A stretch of 55,357 nt of DNA from NCBI GenBank assembly GCA_004298115.1, contig SCRJ01000172.1, forward strand, positions 1-55,357, written 5' to 3'. Every line of letters begins with the position of its first letter. Positions within the stretch are counted from its first letter, which is position 1. The notes beneath the pieces were generated by a model. It was not told the origin of the DNA. It did not search any database and saw only the letters and a program-made list of their open reading frames with translations. Source of the DNA: Acidobacteriota bacterium (GTDB taxonomy: Bacteria; Acidobacteriota; Thermoanaerobaculia; Thermoanaerobaculales; Thermoanaerobaculaceae). This document shows, in pieces, positions 24,825 to 33,858 of this stretch. The position numbers and the translations under genes were made by a program.

Positions 24825-25406
24825 TCAGACGGTAAAGGGGATGACGACCTCGTTCTTCTCCAGTTGAATGAGCAGCTCGTACCGGCCCTTTTGGACGCCG
24901 TTCGGAAGTTGGAAGAAGAGACGGCCGTAGCAATTATGAAACGGGTCCAACACGGCCGAGGGCCACACCCACCCGACGCCGTGGATGCGGAATAGGTTCA
25001 GGGCTCGGTGGCGCTCCGGGAGGAAGTAGGCGAGGTGCTCCTCGAAGAAGTCCGCCTGGCGGATGGGCGAAGCCAGTTCCGGGTAGCCCTTCTCGAAGGC
25101 CTGTTGCGAGGCGAGGGGAACGACGTCTCCGCCGGGCGTTCGAACGGCGAACGCGCTCCTGGGAATGTTGATCGGCCCCCCGACGGCGCTCATCTCGGTG
25201 TCGAGCAGGAGCCAGCGGCCTTCGGGGTGGTAGTGGGCGTATTGGTCGGAGATCGCTACCTGAATTCGGGGCCCCTGGTAGACAGCGATGGTCGAGCCGG
25301 CGTCCGTGGCGGGTGCGACCCTGGTCTCCGCGTGGACGGTCGTGCCGAACATCGCGCCGAGGGCCGCAACAGCCGCGCCTGTACCGCACACAACGCTCAC
25401 TCTCAT
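24825..25406 (-). CDS. Exported protein B of a tandem paralogous pair, unknown function
   Basis: 193 aa with signal peptide MRVSVVCGTGAAVAALGAM...TVHA-E. Aligns with protein A over its whole mature length (IAVYQGPRIQVAISDQYAHYHPEGRWLLLDT, IPRSAFAVRTPGGDVVPLA, YPELAS, FHNCYGRLFFQLPNGVQ, KGRYELLIQLEK). It differs by a unique Cys (FHNCYGRL) and by a more acidic/aromatic middle (FFEEHLAYFLPERH). Same promoter type and same distance from promoter to start as protein A, so the duplication included the control region. No recognised family; the pair is probably co-regulated under sigma-54. Confidence 0.82.
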   Translation of the reverse strand: MRVSVVCGTGAAVAALGAMFGTTVHAETRVAPATDAGSTIAVYQGPRIQVAISDQYAHYHPEGRWLLLDTEMSAVGGPINIPRSAFAVRTPGGDVVPLASQQAFEKGYPELASPIRQADFFEEHLAYFLPERHRALNLFRIHGVGWVWPSAVLDPFHNCYGRLFFQLPNGVQKGRYELLIQLEKNEVVIPFTV

Positions 25407-25485
25407 GGTCGCCTCCCTGCGGTCGGGCCGAGGAGGCCCGTCCGGCTGCGGACGGCCTCAGAAGCGCCGCCCTCTCGGGCCCATT

Positions 25486-25500
25486 GCATAACCGATGCCA
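25486..25500 (-). promoter_or_regulatory. Sigma-54-type promoter of paralogue B
   Basis: Minus strand TGGCAT-CGGTT-ATGC followed by AA; GG and GC are 10 nt apart as required. Preceded by GATTGAGTC, matching GACTGAGTC at the other site. The -12 element is 80 nt before the start codon, against 79 nt for paralogue A. Confidence 0.6.
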
Positions 25501-25820
25501 CTGGGACTCAATCGTGACGGTTACGAACCGCAGCCCCCCGCCTCCGCCAGGAGCATGCAGCAGCTGGAGTTGTGCCTGTCTGCAACCTTGCCCCGGGGGC
25601 ACCGCTTCGACTCCACGCCGCCGGGTGCCGAGTCCCGATGTCCGCGCCGCAGGACGGGGCGGGGGAGGACGGCGGCGCCGGGCCCGGCCCCCGGTGGCGC
25701 CGGATCCGGGGCGCCGGCCACGTGCCGGAGGTTGGGCTTGGGCGGGCGAGCGTCGTCAGGTCGGGCGTCGCCGGTCCCCGGCGTCCCGGTGTCGAACGGG
25801 GACCGGAAACCGAGCCGCGC

Positions 25821-25849
25821 CTGGCAGGGCCGCTCCCGATTGCTAGAAT
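25821..25849 (+). promoter_or_regulatory. Leaderless-type promoter of the GT-C-like gene
   Basis: CTGGCA (25821-25826), 17-nt spacer ending in an extended -10 TGC, then TAGAAT (25844-25849). The box ends 6 nt before the ATG at 25856, so +1 coincides with the start codon. Confidence 0.55.
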
Positions 25850-25855
25850 CACGCA

Positions 25856-27457
25856 ATGTCTTCGCGTCGACGCACGCGGGTCGCGGTGATCCTCTATGCC
25901 CTCTGTTCGCTGTACCTGCTCCCCGTCTTCCCCCACTTCCTCTCGGCCAACGAGCTCACCCGGTGGGCCGGGGTGGCCGGGCTGGTCGAGCGAGGCAGCC
26001 TCGACGTCACCTGGGCCACACCGCTGATCGGGCCGCCGATGGACGTGGCCCGGCACGGCGCGAACCTCTACCCAAACAAGGCGCCCGGCCTCACGTTTCT
26101 CTCGGTCCCCGCGTATCTGGCCGTCCGTCCGTTTCTCGGGCCTCCGAGCAGCGGAAACCTGCGGTGGTCGTTGACGGCGATGCGCATCGCGACCGTGACG
26201 TTGCCTGGCGTCCTGCTCGGCCTGTTGCTGGCCCGCTCCACCGGCAACGACAGCTTCGCGGTCGTGTCACTCCTCTTTGCCACTCCGGTCTTCGTCTTCG
26301 GGACGTTGTACTTTTCCCACGTCACGGCGGCGGCCTTCCTCTACGGCGCCTATCTCCTCGCGCTCCGGACCTCCGCCGGCCCGCACGCGCTGGCGCGAAC
26401 CGCTCTGGCAGGGTTCCTGGGCGGCCTCGCGGTCGTCACCGAGTACCCCGCCGCGCTCGGGGTGGTGATCATCGGCGGGTTGCTGCTTGCCTTTCCCGAC
26501 CGAGTGAAGCGGCTCGGCGCCTTCGTCGCCGGCGGGGCGCCGTTGGCGGCCGCCCTGGCGCTGTACGATCGCGCCCTGTTCGGCTCGTTCGTCTCGCTCT
26601 CCACGGCCAACGAGGCGGCGGCGGACCTCGCCGCGCAAAACGCTCACGGGATCTTCAGGGTCGCTTGGCCAACGTGGCTCGGGCTGTCGACGATCCTGAC
26701 GTCGCCCTCGCGGGGCCTGCTGTTCTTCTCGCCGGTCCTGGTCCTCGGCGTCGTCGCCCTGGTCCCGCGGTCGCTGCGGGCGCCGGACGCCTGGTTTCGT
26801 TTCCTGTTCGTGCTCCTGCTGGTTTTGGCGATGGCCGGTTACCCGATGCCCTCCGGAGGCTGGGGTGTCAGCGCCCGCTACCTCATCCTCACGCTTCCCT
26901 TCATCGTCGAAGCCGCCCACGACCGGGGCGTCGTACCGGGCTTCCTGAGCACTCTCCTGCTCGCATTCTCGGTCGTGGCGTGCGTCGTGCCGGCCCTCAC
27001 CTTTCCTCTCGCGCCGGAGTTCTTCCGTTTCGTCCACGCGGGGTTTTCGCGGCCGCTGCTGGCGGCGGGGTTTGCCACCCCGAACCTGGGGTCGTTCGTG
27101 ACGCCGGGCCTCGCCTCGCTGCTCCCGGTGGTGGTCGCGGCCGGCGCGGCGCTCGCGATGGGCGGCGCGGGGGCGCCGCGCCGCACGATCGCCGCGGCTC
27201 TGGTCGGGATCGCTCTCGCCGCCGGCGTGGTCCTCGCCCCGGTCCAGGACACCACGATGGAGCGGGCGACCCGGGCGTTGTTTCTCGATTCCTACTTCAG
27301 GCCGGAGGATCGCCTCGGAGCGCTGGCGCGCGCCACGCCCGACCCCGCCGAGAGGGCCGAGATCGAGGAGCTGCGCACGCTCGTCCCGGCCACGCGCCGG
27401 GTCGGTCCCGACGACTGGCCGTACGGCGCGACAGCCACACCTGCGACACGGCGATGA
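25856..27457 (+). CDS. Polytopic membrane protein, GT-C glycosyltransferase-like
   Basis: 533 aa with about 10-12 hydrophobic segments. After the first helix comes an extracytoplasmic loop with the polar string NELTRWAGVAGLVERGSLD and then LYPNKAPGLTFLSVPAYL; a later loop reads GGWGVSARYLILTLPF. Acidic residue near the end of TM1, a long first loop and many helices are the layout of GT-C/ArnT-like enzymes that use polyprenyl-linked sugars, and similar proteins are annotated as hypothetical integral membrane or dolichyl-phosphate-mannose type. No metal DxD is obvious, so the enzyme assignment is tentative. Stand-alone gene, convergent with the efflux operon. Confidence 0.7.
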   Translation: MSSRRRTRVAVILYALCSLYLLPVFPHFLSANELTRWAGVAGLVERGSLDVTWATPLIGPPMDVARHGANLYPNKAPGLTFLSVPAYLAVRPFLGPPSSGNLRWSLTAMRIATVTLPGVLLGLLLARSTGNDSFAVVSLLFATPVFVFGTLYFSHVTAAAFLYGAYLLALRTSAGPHALARTALAGFLGGLAVVTEYPAALGVVIIGGLLLAFPDRVKRLGAFVAGGAPLAAALALYDRALFGSFVSLSTANEAAADLAAQNAHGIFRVAWPTWLGLSTILTSPSRGLLFFSPVLVLGVVALVPRSLRAPDAWFRFLFVLLLVLAMAGYPMPSGGWGVSARYLILTLPFIVEAAHDRGVVPGFLSTLLLAFSVVACVVPALTFPLAPEFFRFVHAGFSRPLLAAGFATPNLGSFVTPGLASLLPVVVAAGAALAMGGAGAPRRTIAAALVGIALAAGVVLAPVQDTTMERATRALFLDSYFRPEDRLGALARATPDPAERAEIEELRTLVPATRRVGPDDWPYGATATPATRR

Positions 27458-27602
27458 CCCGGCCGCCCCGACGGGCGCCGGGGGCCCGGACCGGTCGCCC
27501 TGAGGGGGTGACGGCCAGCCTCGCAACAGTCCGGTCACGTCTCGCGCCCCTTCGGGTGCCACCGCCTCTCGAAGGCGGGGATGTCCGGTTCGCGCGCCGG
27601 CG

Positions 27603-30600
27603 CTACTGCGCGGCCGCGTCGGTTCCGTGGCGTTCGCGGCGCAGCAGGCTGAACAGCACCGGGAGCAGGAGGAGGACGGCGGGCAGCGTCAGGACGAGGC
27701 CGGCGATGATCGCGATCGCGAGCGGTTGCAGCATCGAAGCTCCCTGGCCGATGCCGAGGGCCAGCGGCAGCAGCGCGAGGATCGCCGCCAGAGCGGTCAT
27801 CACGATCGGCCGGAAGCGCAGCCGCCCCGCCTCGACGAGGGCCTCGGCGAACGGCACCCTCCCGAGCGAGTCCTTCCACTGCGTCATGAAGAACACCGCG
27901 GCTTCCGACGAGATGCCGAGGATCATCGTCAGGCCCATCAGCGAGGAGATGTTCAGCTCGGTGCCGGTCCACCACAGGCCGGAGAACACGGCGGTGGCGG
28001 CGAACAGGTCCATGACGAGGATGGCGACGGGAGCGGCGAACGACTCGTACTGGTAGAGCAGCACGAGGAACACGAGCAGCGCCGCGGCGACGAGCACCGT
28101 CAACAGGCCGCGGAACGACGACTGTTGCTCCCGGTAGAGGCCGCCGTACTCGACGTAGACTCCCGCGGGTAAGGCGACGCCGGAGACCGCGCGGCGGACG
28201 TCGCGCATCACCGAGCCGAGGTCGCGCCCGAAGATGCGGCCGGTGACGGCGACCATGCTCTTGAGGTCCTCGCGGGTGAGCTGCGGCTGGCCCACCTCGG
28301 TCTCCAGCGTCGCGACCTGGCCGAGCCGCACGAGCGTCCCTCCGGGTGTGAACAGGCGCAGGTCGCGGATGCGGTCGAAGCGCGAGCGCACGTCCGGCGC
28401 GGTCCAGACGCGGATGCCGACGGTCTTCTCCCCGCGCTGGACGGTGGTGGTCACGTCGCCTTCCAGGGCGATCAGCCCCAGCCGCGTGACGGTTTCGGGG
28501 TCGAGGCCGAGCATCTCGGCCTTGAGCCGGTCGACGCGGATGCGCACGGCGTCGCCCGCGAGGACGACCCCGCTCTTCACGTCCACGACTCCAGGAAGCG
28601 GGTCGATGGCCGCCGCGACGCGGACCGCCTGCTCGCGCAGGACCCCGGCGTCGGGGCCGAAGAGCTTGACCTCGATCGGCTGCGGGACCGCGGTGAGGTC
28701 GCCGATGAGGTCCTCCATGAGCTGCGCGAACTCGATCTCGAGGCCCGGGACTTCGCTGTCCACGCGCTGCCGCACCGAGTTCATCACCTCTTCGATCGGG
28801 GCGCGCGGCTGCGGCCGCAGCCGGATGAAGTAGTCGCCCTCGTTCGCCTCGGTGATGCCGCCGCCGAGCTGCAGGCCGGTGCGGCGGGAGTAGGACGTCA
28901 CCTCGGGGGTCTGCGCCAGGATGCTCTCGACCAGACGCAAGCGCCGGTCGGTCTCCGCGAGGGAGGTGCCGGCGGGGGCGCGGTAGTCGAGCACGAAGCC
29001 GCCCTCGTCCATCGCCGGCATGAACCCCGTGCCGACGTGGCGGTAGGCGAGCCAGCCCAGGATCAGCAACGGGATGACTCCGGCGAGGCCCCAGAGCGGC
29101 CGGCCGAGGATGCGCCGCAGCAGCCACTCGTAGCCGGCGAGCACCCTGGCCAGCCACGGCCGCACGTCCTCGCCCTCGGCGTCGCGACGGCGCAGCAGCA
29201 GGTGGGCGAAGATCGGCACGCCGAGGAACGCGACCACGTAGGAGACGATCAGCGCAATCGCCATGGTGAGCGACAGGGCGCGGAAGAACGCGCCGGTGAC
29301 GCCGCTCAGGTAGGCCAGCGGCGCGAAGATCACGATCGTGACGAGGGACGACCCGGTCAGCGGCGACGCCATCTCGCGCCCGGCGCGCAGGAGCATGGTG
29401 GCGTGCTCCTCGGGTTGCTCGCGCAGGCGCCTGATGCCGTGCTCGACCATGACGATGGCGTCGTCGATGATGAGGCCGACGGCGGCCGCCATGCCGCCGA
29501 GCGTCATGATGTTGAGGCTCTTGCCGAGCGCCTGGAGGATGAGCAACGTGATCGCGAGGACGACCGGCACGGTGAGCGCGGCGACCAGCGTCACGCGGAC
29601 GTTGCGCAGGAACAGGAAGAGCACGAGCACCGCGAGGCCGATGCCGATGAGGATCGAGTCGCGCACCGACTTGGCGGAGGCGAGGATGAGGTCGGCTTGG
29701 TCGTACCAGGTGCGGATGTCGAGGTCGGAACCGGCGCGTGCGCGGAACTCGGCCAGGCGCGTCTTGAGGTCGGAGGCGATCTGCACCGTGTTGCTGTCGG
29801 GCTGTTGGTAGATGTTGACCACGACGGCGTCCTGCCCGTCCGCGACCACCCGGTTCCAGCGCGGTTCGACGCTATCCCGGATGTCGGCGACGTCGCTCAA
29901 CAGGACGACACCCTCCGGGCTGCGGCGCACGACCACGCGGCCGAGCTCGGCGAGGGTGCGGAACTGGGTGTCGGAGAGGATCAGGAAGAGCTTCTCGTTC
30001 TCCTGCAGTCGTCCGACCGCCTGCACGACGTTGGCCGCGGAAACTGTCTTCACGAGGTCGTCCACGGTGAGGCCAACGGCGGCGAGGCGGGCGGGGTCGA
30101 GGAGTACCTGGTACTCCTCGGTGTCGCCGCCGAGGACGGCGATCCTCGCCACGCCCGTGACGGTCGAGAGGAGCGGCTGCAGGTCGTACAGGGCCAGGTC
30201 GCGAAGGGCGACGGAGGAGCGGGTCCGCGACGTGATGGAAAGCCCGATGACCGGGAAGACGGTCGGGTCCATCCGCCGGACCTTGTACGACACACCCGGC
30301 GGTAGCGTCGGCAGGATCTGGACGATCGCGGATTCCACCTGCAGCGTCGCGGCGATCATGTCCGTGCCCCAGGCGAAGTTGACCGAGATGTCGGCGCTCC
30401 CGCGGCTGGTGTTGGAGCGGATGCTGCGCACGGCCGGAACGCTGCGGACGGCGCCCTCGAGCGGGCGCGTCACCTCGATCACCATGCGGTCGGCGGGGCG
30501 GTCGCCCGCGTCCACGTTGACGACGATGCGGGGGAACGACACGTGCGGGAAGAGCCCGACCGGCAGCCGGCCCACAGACGCGACGCCGCCGGCGGCGAGG

Positions 30601-30659
30601 ACGAAGAGCAAGAAGAGGAGCGAGCGCCGGTGCTCCTGCAGCCAGGCGACGAGATTCAT
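27603..30659 (-). CDS. RND efflux permease
   Basis: 1,018 aa inner-membrane proton antiporter of the AcrB/CzcA superfamily. Twelve membrane segments in two repeats with two large periplasmic loops. Start of TM1 (LLFLLFVLAAGGV), RLPVGLFPHVSFPRIVV, and TM4 motif GLIIDDAIVMVEHG with the proton-relay Asp pair as in HAE1 drug exporters; heavy-metal HME members usually read DGAV there. The second half has GLTMILGISSEAAVFFMTQW. Overlaps the adaptor gene by 4 nt (ATGA). Together with the adaptor and the TolC-like lipoprotein it makes a complete tripartite pump; substrate unknown. Confidence 0.93.
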   Translation of the reverse strand: MNLVAWLQEHRRSLLFLLFVLAAGGVASVGRLPVGLFPHVSFPRIVVNVDAGDRPADRMVIEVTRPLEGAVRSVPAVRSIRSNTSRGSADISVNFAWGTDMIAATLQVESAIVQILPTLPPGVSYKVRRMDPTVFPVIGLSITSRTRSSVALRDLALYDLQPLLSTVTGVARIAVLGGDTEEYQVLLDPARLAAVGLTVDDLVKTVSAANVVQAVGRLQENEKLFLILSDTQFRTLAELGRVVVRRSPEGVVLLSDVADIRDSVEPRWNRVVADGQDAVVVNIYQQPDSNTVQIASDLKTRLAEFRARAGSDLDIRTWYDQADLILASAKSVRDSILIGIGLAVLVLFLFLRNVRVTLVAALTVPVVLAITLLILQALGKSLNIMTLGGMAAAVGLIIDDAIVMVEHGIRRLREQPEEHATMLLRAGREMASPLTGSSLVTIVIFAPLAYLSGVTGAFFRALSLTMAIALIVSYVVAFLGVPIFAHLLLRRRDAEGEDVRPWLARVLAGYEWLLRRILGRPLWGLAGVIPLLILGWLAYRHVGTGFMPAMDEGGFVLDYRAPAGTSLAETDRRLRLVESILAQTPEVTSYSRRTGLQLGGGITEANEGDYFIRLRPQPRAPIEEVMNSVRQRVDSEVPGLEIEFAQLMEDLIGDLTAVPQPIEVKLFGPDAGVLREQAVRVAAAIDPLPGVVDVKSGVVLAGDAVRIRVDRLKAEMLGLDPETVTRLGLIALEGDVTTTVQRGEKTVGIRVWTAPDVRSRFDRIRDLRLFTPGGTLVRLGQVATLETEVGQPQLTREDLKSMVAVTGRIFGRDLGSVMRDVRRAVSGVALPAGVYVEYGGLYREQQSSFRGLLTVLVAAALLVFLVLLYQYESFAAPVAILVMDLFAATAVFSGLWWTGTELNISSLMGLTMILGISSEAAVFFMTQWKDSLGRVPFAEALVEAGRLRFRPIVMTALAAILALLPLALGIGQGASMLQPLAIAIIAGLVLTLPAVLLLLPVLFSLLRRERHGTDAAAQ

Positions 30660-31759
30660 GGGCGGGCGGGCTCCGGGGTAGGCGCGGACCGCACGCTCAT
30701 CCCGTCGGCGAGGCTCGTCCGGCCAGTCGTTGCGACCATCTCGCCGGGAGCGAGTCCCTGGGCGACCTCGACGACGCCGCCGCCCTCGATCCCGAGCACG
30801 ACCGGCCTCCAGCTTGCGTGGCCCTGGGCGACGAGAAAGACCCCCGGCTTGCCGTCACGATCCAGCAGCGCGTCGCGCGGGATCACCACTGCGGCCGAGG
30901 CCGAGCGCACGACCACGCGGACGCGGAGCTTCATCCCCGCGGCCATCCATGGTGGCGGGGTGGCGAGCTGGATCAGGCCCTCGACAAGCTGGGTGCTCGG
31001 GTCGACGAGCCGATGGAGGCGGGAAAGCGCCGCGCGCACCGGCGCCGCGCCCGCCTCGGCGTATACCGGGTCGAGGAGCACCGGGAGGCCGACCGCCAGA
31101 CGCGGGACGTCCCCGACCTCGAACCCGACCCGTACCGCGACCGCGTTCTCGGCCGCGAGCTGCACGGCCTCGTGACCGGCGGCGAGCACCTGGCCGCGGG
31201 TGACCAGCACCTGGGCGACGATACCGGCCTGCGGGGCGGCGACCACGGCCGGGGCCGGCCCCCGGCCGTCGCCGAGGCTCGCGAGGACCGCGCGGTCGGT
31301 GTCGAGCTGCTTTTCGGCGTTGAGGAGGTCCTGGTTCGTCGCGAGCTTTTCGCCGAGCAGGCGGCGCGTGCGCTCCACCTCGCGTGCGGCGAACTCGACG
31401 TCGATACGGGCCCGCTGCATGTCGAGCGAATCCTGCGGCACCGGCCCCAGCGTGAGGAGCGGCTGGCCGCGCCGCACGACCTCGCCGGCCACGACCGGGA
31501 CGTCCACGACCTGGCCCGCCTTGAGCAGCGTCACGGTGCGCACCTTGGCCGGGTCGAACTCGACGGTGCCGAACGCCTCGATGGTTTCCTCCACCGGGCC
31601 GCGTGCCACCTCGACGGTGGCGACCGCCGCGCTCGGCTCCGCCTTGGGCGCTTCGGACGGCTGCGGCCCGGAGCACGCCGGCGCGAGGAGGAGAACAGCC
31701 GCCGCAGCGAGCGGTGCGAGCCGCCGGGCCTTCCGTACCCAGTTCGGAATGGTGATCAC
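30656..31759 (-). CDS. RND periplasmic adaptor (membrane fusion protein)
   Basis: 367 aa. GTG start at 31759 overlaps the stop of the outer-membrane gene as GTGA; from here a signal peptide with lipobox (LLLAPAC) leads to a lipid-anchored adaptor. Domains: N-terminal barrel-sandwich half (GTVEFDPAKVRTVTLLKAGQV), a helical hairpin (RARIDVEFAAREVERTRRLL...EKQLDTDRA), second half (VAAPQAGIVAQVLVTRGQVL), beta-barrel, and a membrane-proximal end (VFLVAQGHASWRPVVLG). It bridges the permease and the TolC-like channel. Confidence 0.92.
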   Translation of the reverse strand: MITIPNWVRKARRLAPLAAAAVLLLAPACSGPQPSEAPKAEPSAAVATVEVARGPVEETIEAFGTVEFDPAKVRTVTLLKAGQVVDVPVVAGEVVRRGQPLLTLGPVPQDSLDMQRARIDVEFAAREVERTRRLLGEKLATNQDLLNAEKQLDTDRAVLASLGDGRGPAPAVVAAPQAGIVAQVLVTRGQVLAAGHEAVQLAAENAVAVRVGFEVGDVPRLAVGLPVLLDPVYAEAGAAPVRAALSRLHRLVDPSTQLVEGLIQLATPPPWMAAGMKLRVRVVVRSASAAVVIPRDALLDRDGKPGVFLVAQGHASWRPVVLGIEGGGVVEVAQGLAPGEMVATTGRTSLADGMSVRSAPTPEPARP

Positions 31760-33171
31760 TGCCCTGAACCTCCCTTGGTCGCCGCCGCCCGAACGGCTCC
31801 CGGGCATGCGGCGTCGAGCGCAACGTGGGCTTCGGCGAGGGCCTGCGACAGCGCCGCGTCCTGCAGCCGCTGGTCGAGCAGGGACGAGCGAACCGTCTGG
31901 TAGGCGAGCCTGTCGACGTCGCCGCGCGCCGCGGCCGCGCGCTCCCGCTCCTCGATCGAGGCGAGCGGCGCCAGCGAGGCGCGGACGGTGGGGATCTGAC
32001 GCTCGAGGAGGGCGATCATCGCCCCGGTTCCCGCGATCTCATCCCGCGCCGCGGCCGCGCGCGCGTCGAACTCGTGCCGCAGGCGGGTGCGGGTGGCGTC
32101 GGCGAGCGCGACCCCCGAGCGGCCGCGGTCGAAGATCGGCAGGGCGAGCGAGACGAAGCCGCCGAGGAACCGGACCGAACTTTCGTTGCGCTGCCGCGAG
32201 ATGCCGATGGTGAGGGCGGGGAACTGCTCGAGCACCGCGAGGCGCAGCCGCGCTTCCTGCGCCTCGTAGCCGCGGCGCAGGGCGTCGAGGTCGAGACGGC
32301 GGTCGAGACACGCCGCCATGTCGGGCGCGGCCGCATGTGCAACGGGCGCGGCGGCGGCCGGGACGGGGGCGACGTCGAGGCGCAACCCGGGGGGGCGGCC
32401 GAGGAGGGCGAGCAGGACGTTCTCGCTCTCCGATTGCGCCTGCTCGAGACCGTTGGCCTCGCGGCGGACGGTCTCCAGCGACGCGCGCTGGACGCCGAGC
32501 TGCGGCAGCGTCGCGTCCCCGGCCGCCACCGCTCGCTCCAGGAACTTCTCCGTCTCATCCTGAAAGGAAAGCTCCGTGCGGACGATGTCGAGGCGGCGCC
32601 GGAGCCAGGCGAGACGCACGGTGAGCAGGCGCGCGTCCTGCGCCACCACCCACTCGTGCCAGGCGATGCCGAGGTCAACCTGCGCGAGCTCGGCCTGCGC
32701 CGCGGCGCGCTTGGCGCCGCGCGTGCGCAGCGATTGCAGGTCGAACGCAAGGCTGGCGGCGAGGGTGTTGACGAGCGGCGTCGGGTCGGAGCTGGAGGGG
32801 TGCGTGGCCTCGAAGCTGAAGTCGGGGTTGCGGAGGAGGCCGGCGACGACGAGCTGGGCCTCGGCCTCGCCGTGTGCGTCCCGCTCGGCGCGCAGCTGGG
32901 GGTTGAGCAGCACCGCCAGCACCGCGGCCTGGTCCGGGTCGAGGCCGTGCGCGAGGTCGAGGGTGATCGGCGCGAGAAGCGGATGGCGCAGCTCGGCGGC
33001 CGCGACCCGCAGGCGCGGGAGGTCGAGCGGCGCGGGGTGGGCGATCGCGTCCCGTCCCGGCAGTGGCGCGGCGTGGTACGTCGCGCACGCCGCCAGCAAC
33101 GGCATCACGATCAGGCCGAAAAGAGGCCGGCGCATTCTCACGGTGCATGATGATAACTCAAACCGATTCAT
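31756..33171 (-). CDS. TolC-family outer-membrane efflux lipoprotein
   Basis: 471 aa. Signal peptide ending in lipobox LLAAC. The ATG at 33171 has GAGGG at good spacing; an internal ATG at 33135 right before the hydrophobic core is the alternative. Two OEP repeats with long heptad helices (LNPQLRAERDAHGEAEAQLV, LEQAQSESENVLLALLG; second half around ALTIGISRQRNESS and FGLVSLALPIFDRGRSGVA-like strand). This is the exit duct of the pump and the first gene of the three-gene operon; both downstream junctions are 4-nt overlaps. Confidence 0.9.
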   Translation of the reverse strand: MNRFELSSCTVRMRRPLFGLIVMPLLAACATYHAAPLPGRDAIAHPAPLDLPRLRVAAAELRHPLLAPITLDLAHGLDPDQAAVLAVLLNPQLRAERDAHGEAEAQLVVAGLLRNPDFSFEATHPSSSDPTPLVNTLAASLAFDLQSLRTRGAKRAAAQAELAQVDLGIAWHEWVVAQDARLLTVRLAWLRRRLDIVRTELSFQDETEKFLERAVAAGDATLPQLGVQRASLETVRREANGLEQAQSESENVLLALLGRPPGLRLDVAPVPAAAAPVAHAAAPDMAACLDRRLDLDALRRGYEAQEARLRLAVLEQFPALTIGISRQRNESSVRFLGGFVSLALPIFDRGRSGVALADATRTRLRHEFDARAAAARDEIAGTGAMIALLERQIPTVRASLAPLASIEERERAAAARGDVDRLAYQTVRSSLLDQRLQDAALSQALAEAHVALDAACPGAVRAAATKGGSGQ

Positions 33172-33382
33172 CGTCCCTCGTCGAAATTCAGCTGTCACTG
33201 GGAGTCCGACCGCAGGCGGGACCGGCGGCGGGGCGCAGTCTCGTGCAACGGCGTCACACAGACCTCATGCCGGGCGCCGTGCCCTTCAAGCGGCAACGAA
33301 AACGCGCCGTTGAAGGAGAACGCGGAATCACGCGCCGGCGGGTTGCAGCCATGACGGATCGGCTGCACCCCGGCCGTGACGT
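33172..33382. other. Gap between PepSY gene and efflux operon
   Basis: 211 nt. Contains an inverted repeat TGCAGCC / GGCTGCA (33344-33350 and 33361-33367) just after the PepSY stop that may serve as terminator; no clear promoter for the efflux operon seen. Confidence 0.4.
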
Positions 33383-33778
33383 TCAGCGTTTTTGGGTGGG
33401 GGTCTGCTTCTGGTCGTTCTTCTTCTCGGCCGCTTCCTTCGCCGGCGTCTCGTGAACCGAGGAAAGGACCTTGCCGTCGCCGGCGTCGATCTGGACCTCG
33501 TGGACGCCCTCACTGCCCCTCACCTTGAGGTCGAACGACCAGATCAGGCAGCCGTGCTCGGCCTCGAGCTCGGACTCGGCGACAGCGACGTCAGACGGGT
33601 TCTTGAACACCGCCGTGGCGGTGCGCTCCGCGTCGGCCTGGCTCACCTTGGCGAGCTTGGCAAGCTCCGTCTTCGTTGCGTTCTTGGGCGGGTGCACCGA
33701 GCACGGCATCGTGGCCGCCAGCGCCGCGCCGGTCGCGGCCAACATGACGATGGGAAGCGTCCGAGTCAAGCGGTTCAT
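33383..33778 (-). CDS. Periplasmic PepSY-domain protein
   Basis: 131 aa. ATG at 33778 is preceded by GGGAGG at 5 nt and starts a clean signal peptide (MNRLTRTLPIVMLAATGAALAA). One PepSY domain: KLAKVSQADAERTATAVF, AVAESELEAEHGCLIWSFDLKV, VHEVQIDAGDGKVLSSVHE. A charged Lys/Glu/Gln tail ends the protein. PepSY modules inhibit proteases or sense envelope/metal stress and often accompany two-component systems and RND pumps; here it precedes an RND operon. A Cys in the middle of the domain is unusual. A perfect palindrome lies 81 nt upstream. Confidence 0.85.
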   Translation of the reverse strand: MNRLTRTLPIVMLAATGAALAATMPCSVHPPKNATKTELAKLAKVSQADAERTATAVFKNPSDVAVAESELEAEHGCLIWSFDLKVRGSEGVHEVQIDAGDGKVLSSVHETPAKEAAEKKNDQKQTPTQKR

Positions 33779-33858
33779 GTGTCCTCCCGTGCGCATTGTC
33801 CGGCGCACATTTCTCGGGCCTTTGTAGCAAGTGGAGATGAAGCGAACGTGGATCGTGC

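Larger units (their letters stand above)
25407..25855. other. 449-nt divergent intergenic region
   Basis: Contains the sigma-54-like promoter of paralogue B (25486-25500), an inverted repeat CGGTT-ACG-AACCG just upstream (25518-25530), and the promoter of the GT-C-like gene at its right end (25821-25849). The 290 nt between show no coding signal or further clear motif. Confidence 0.55.
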
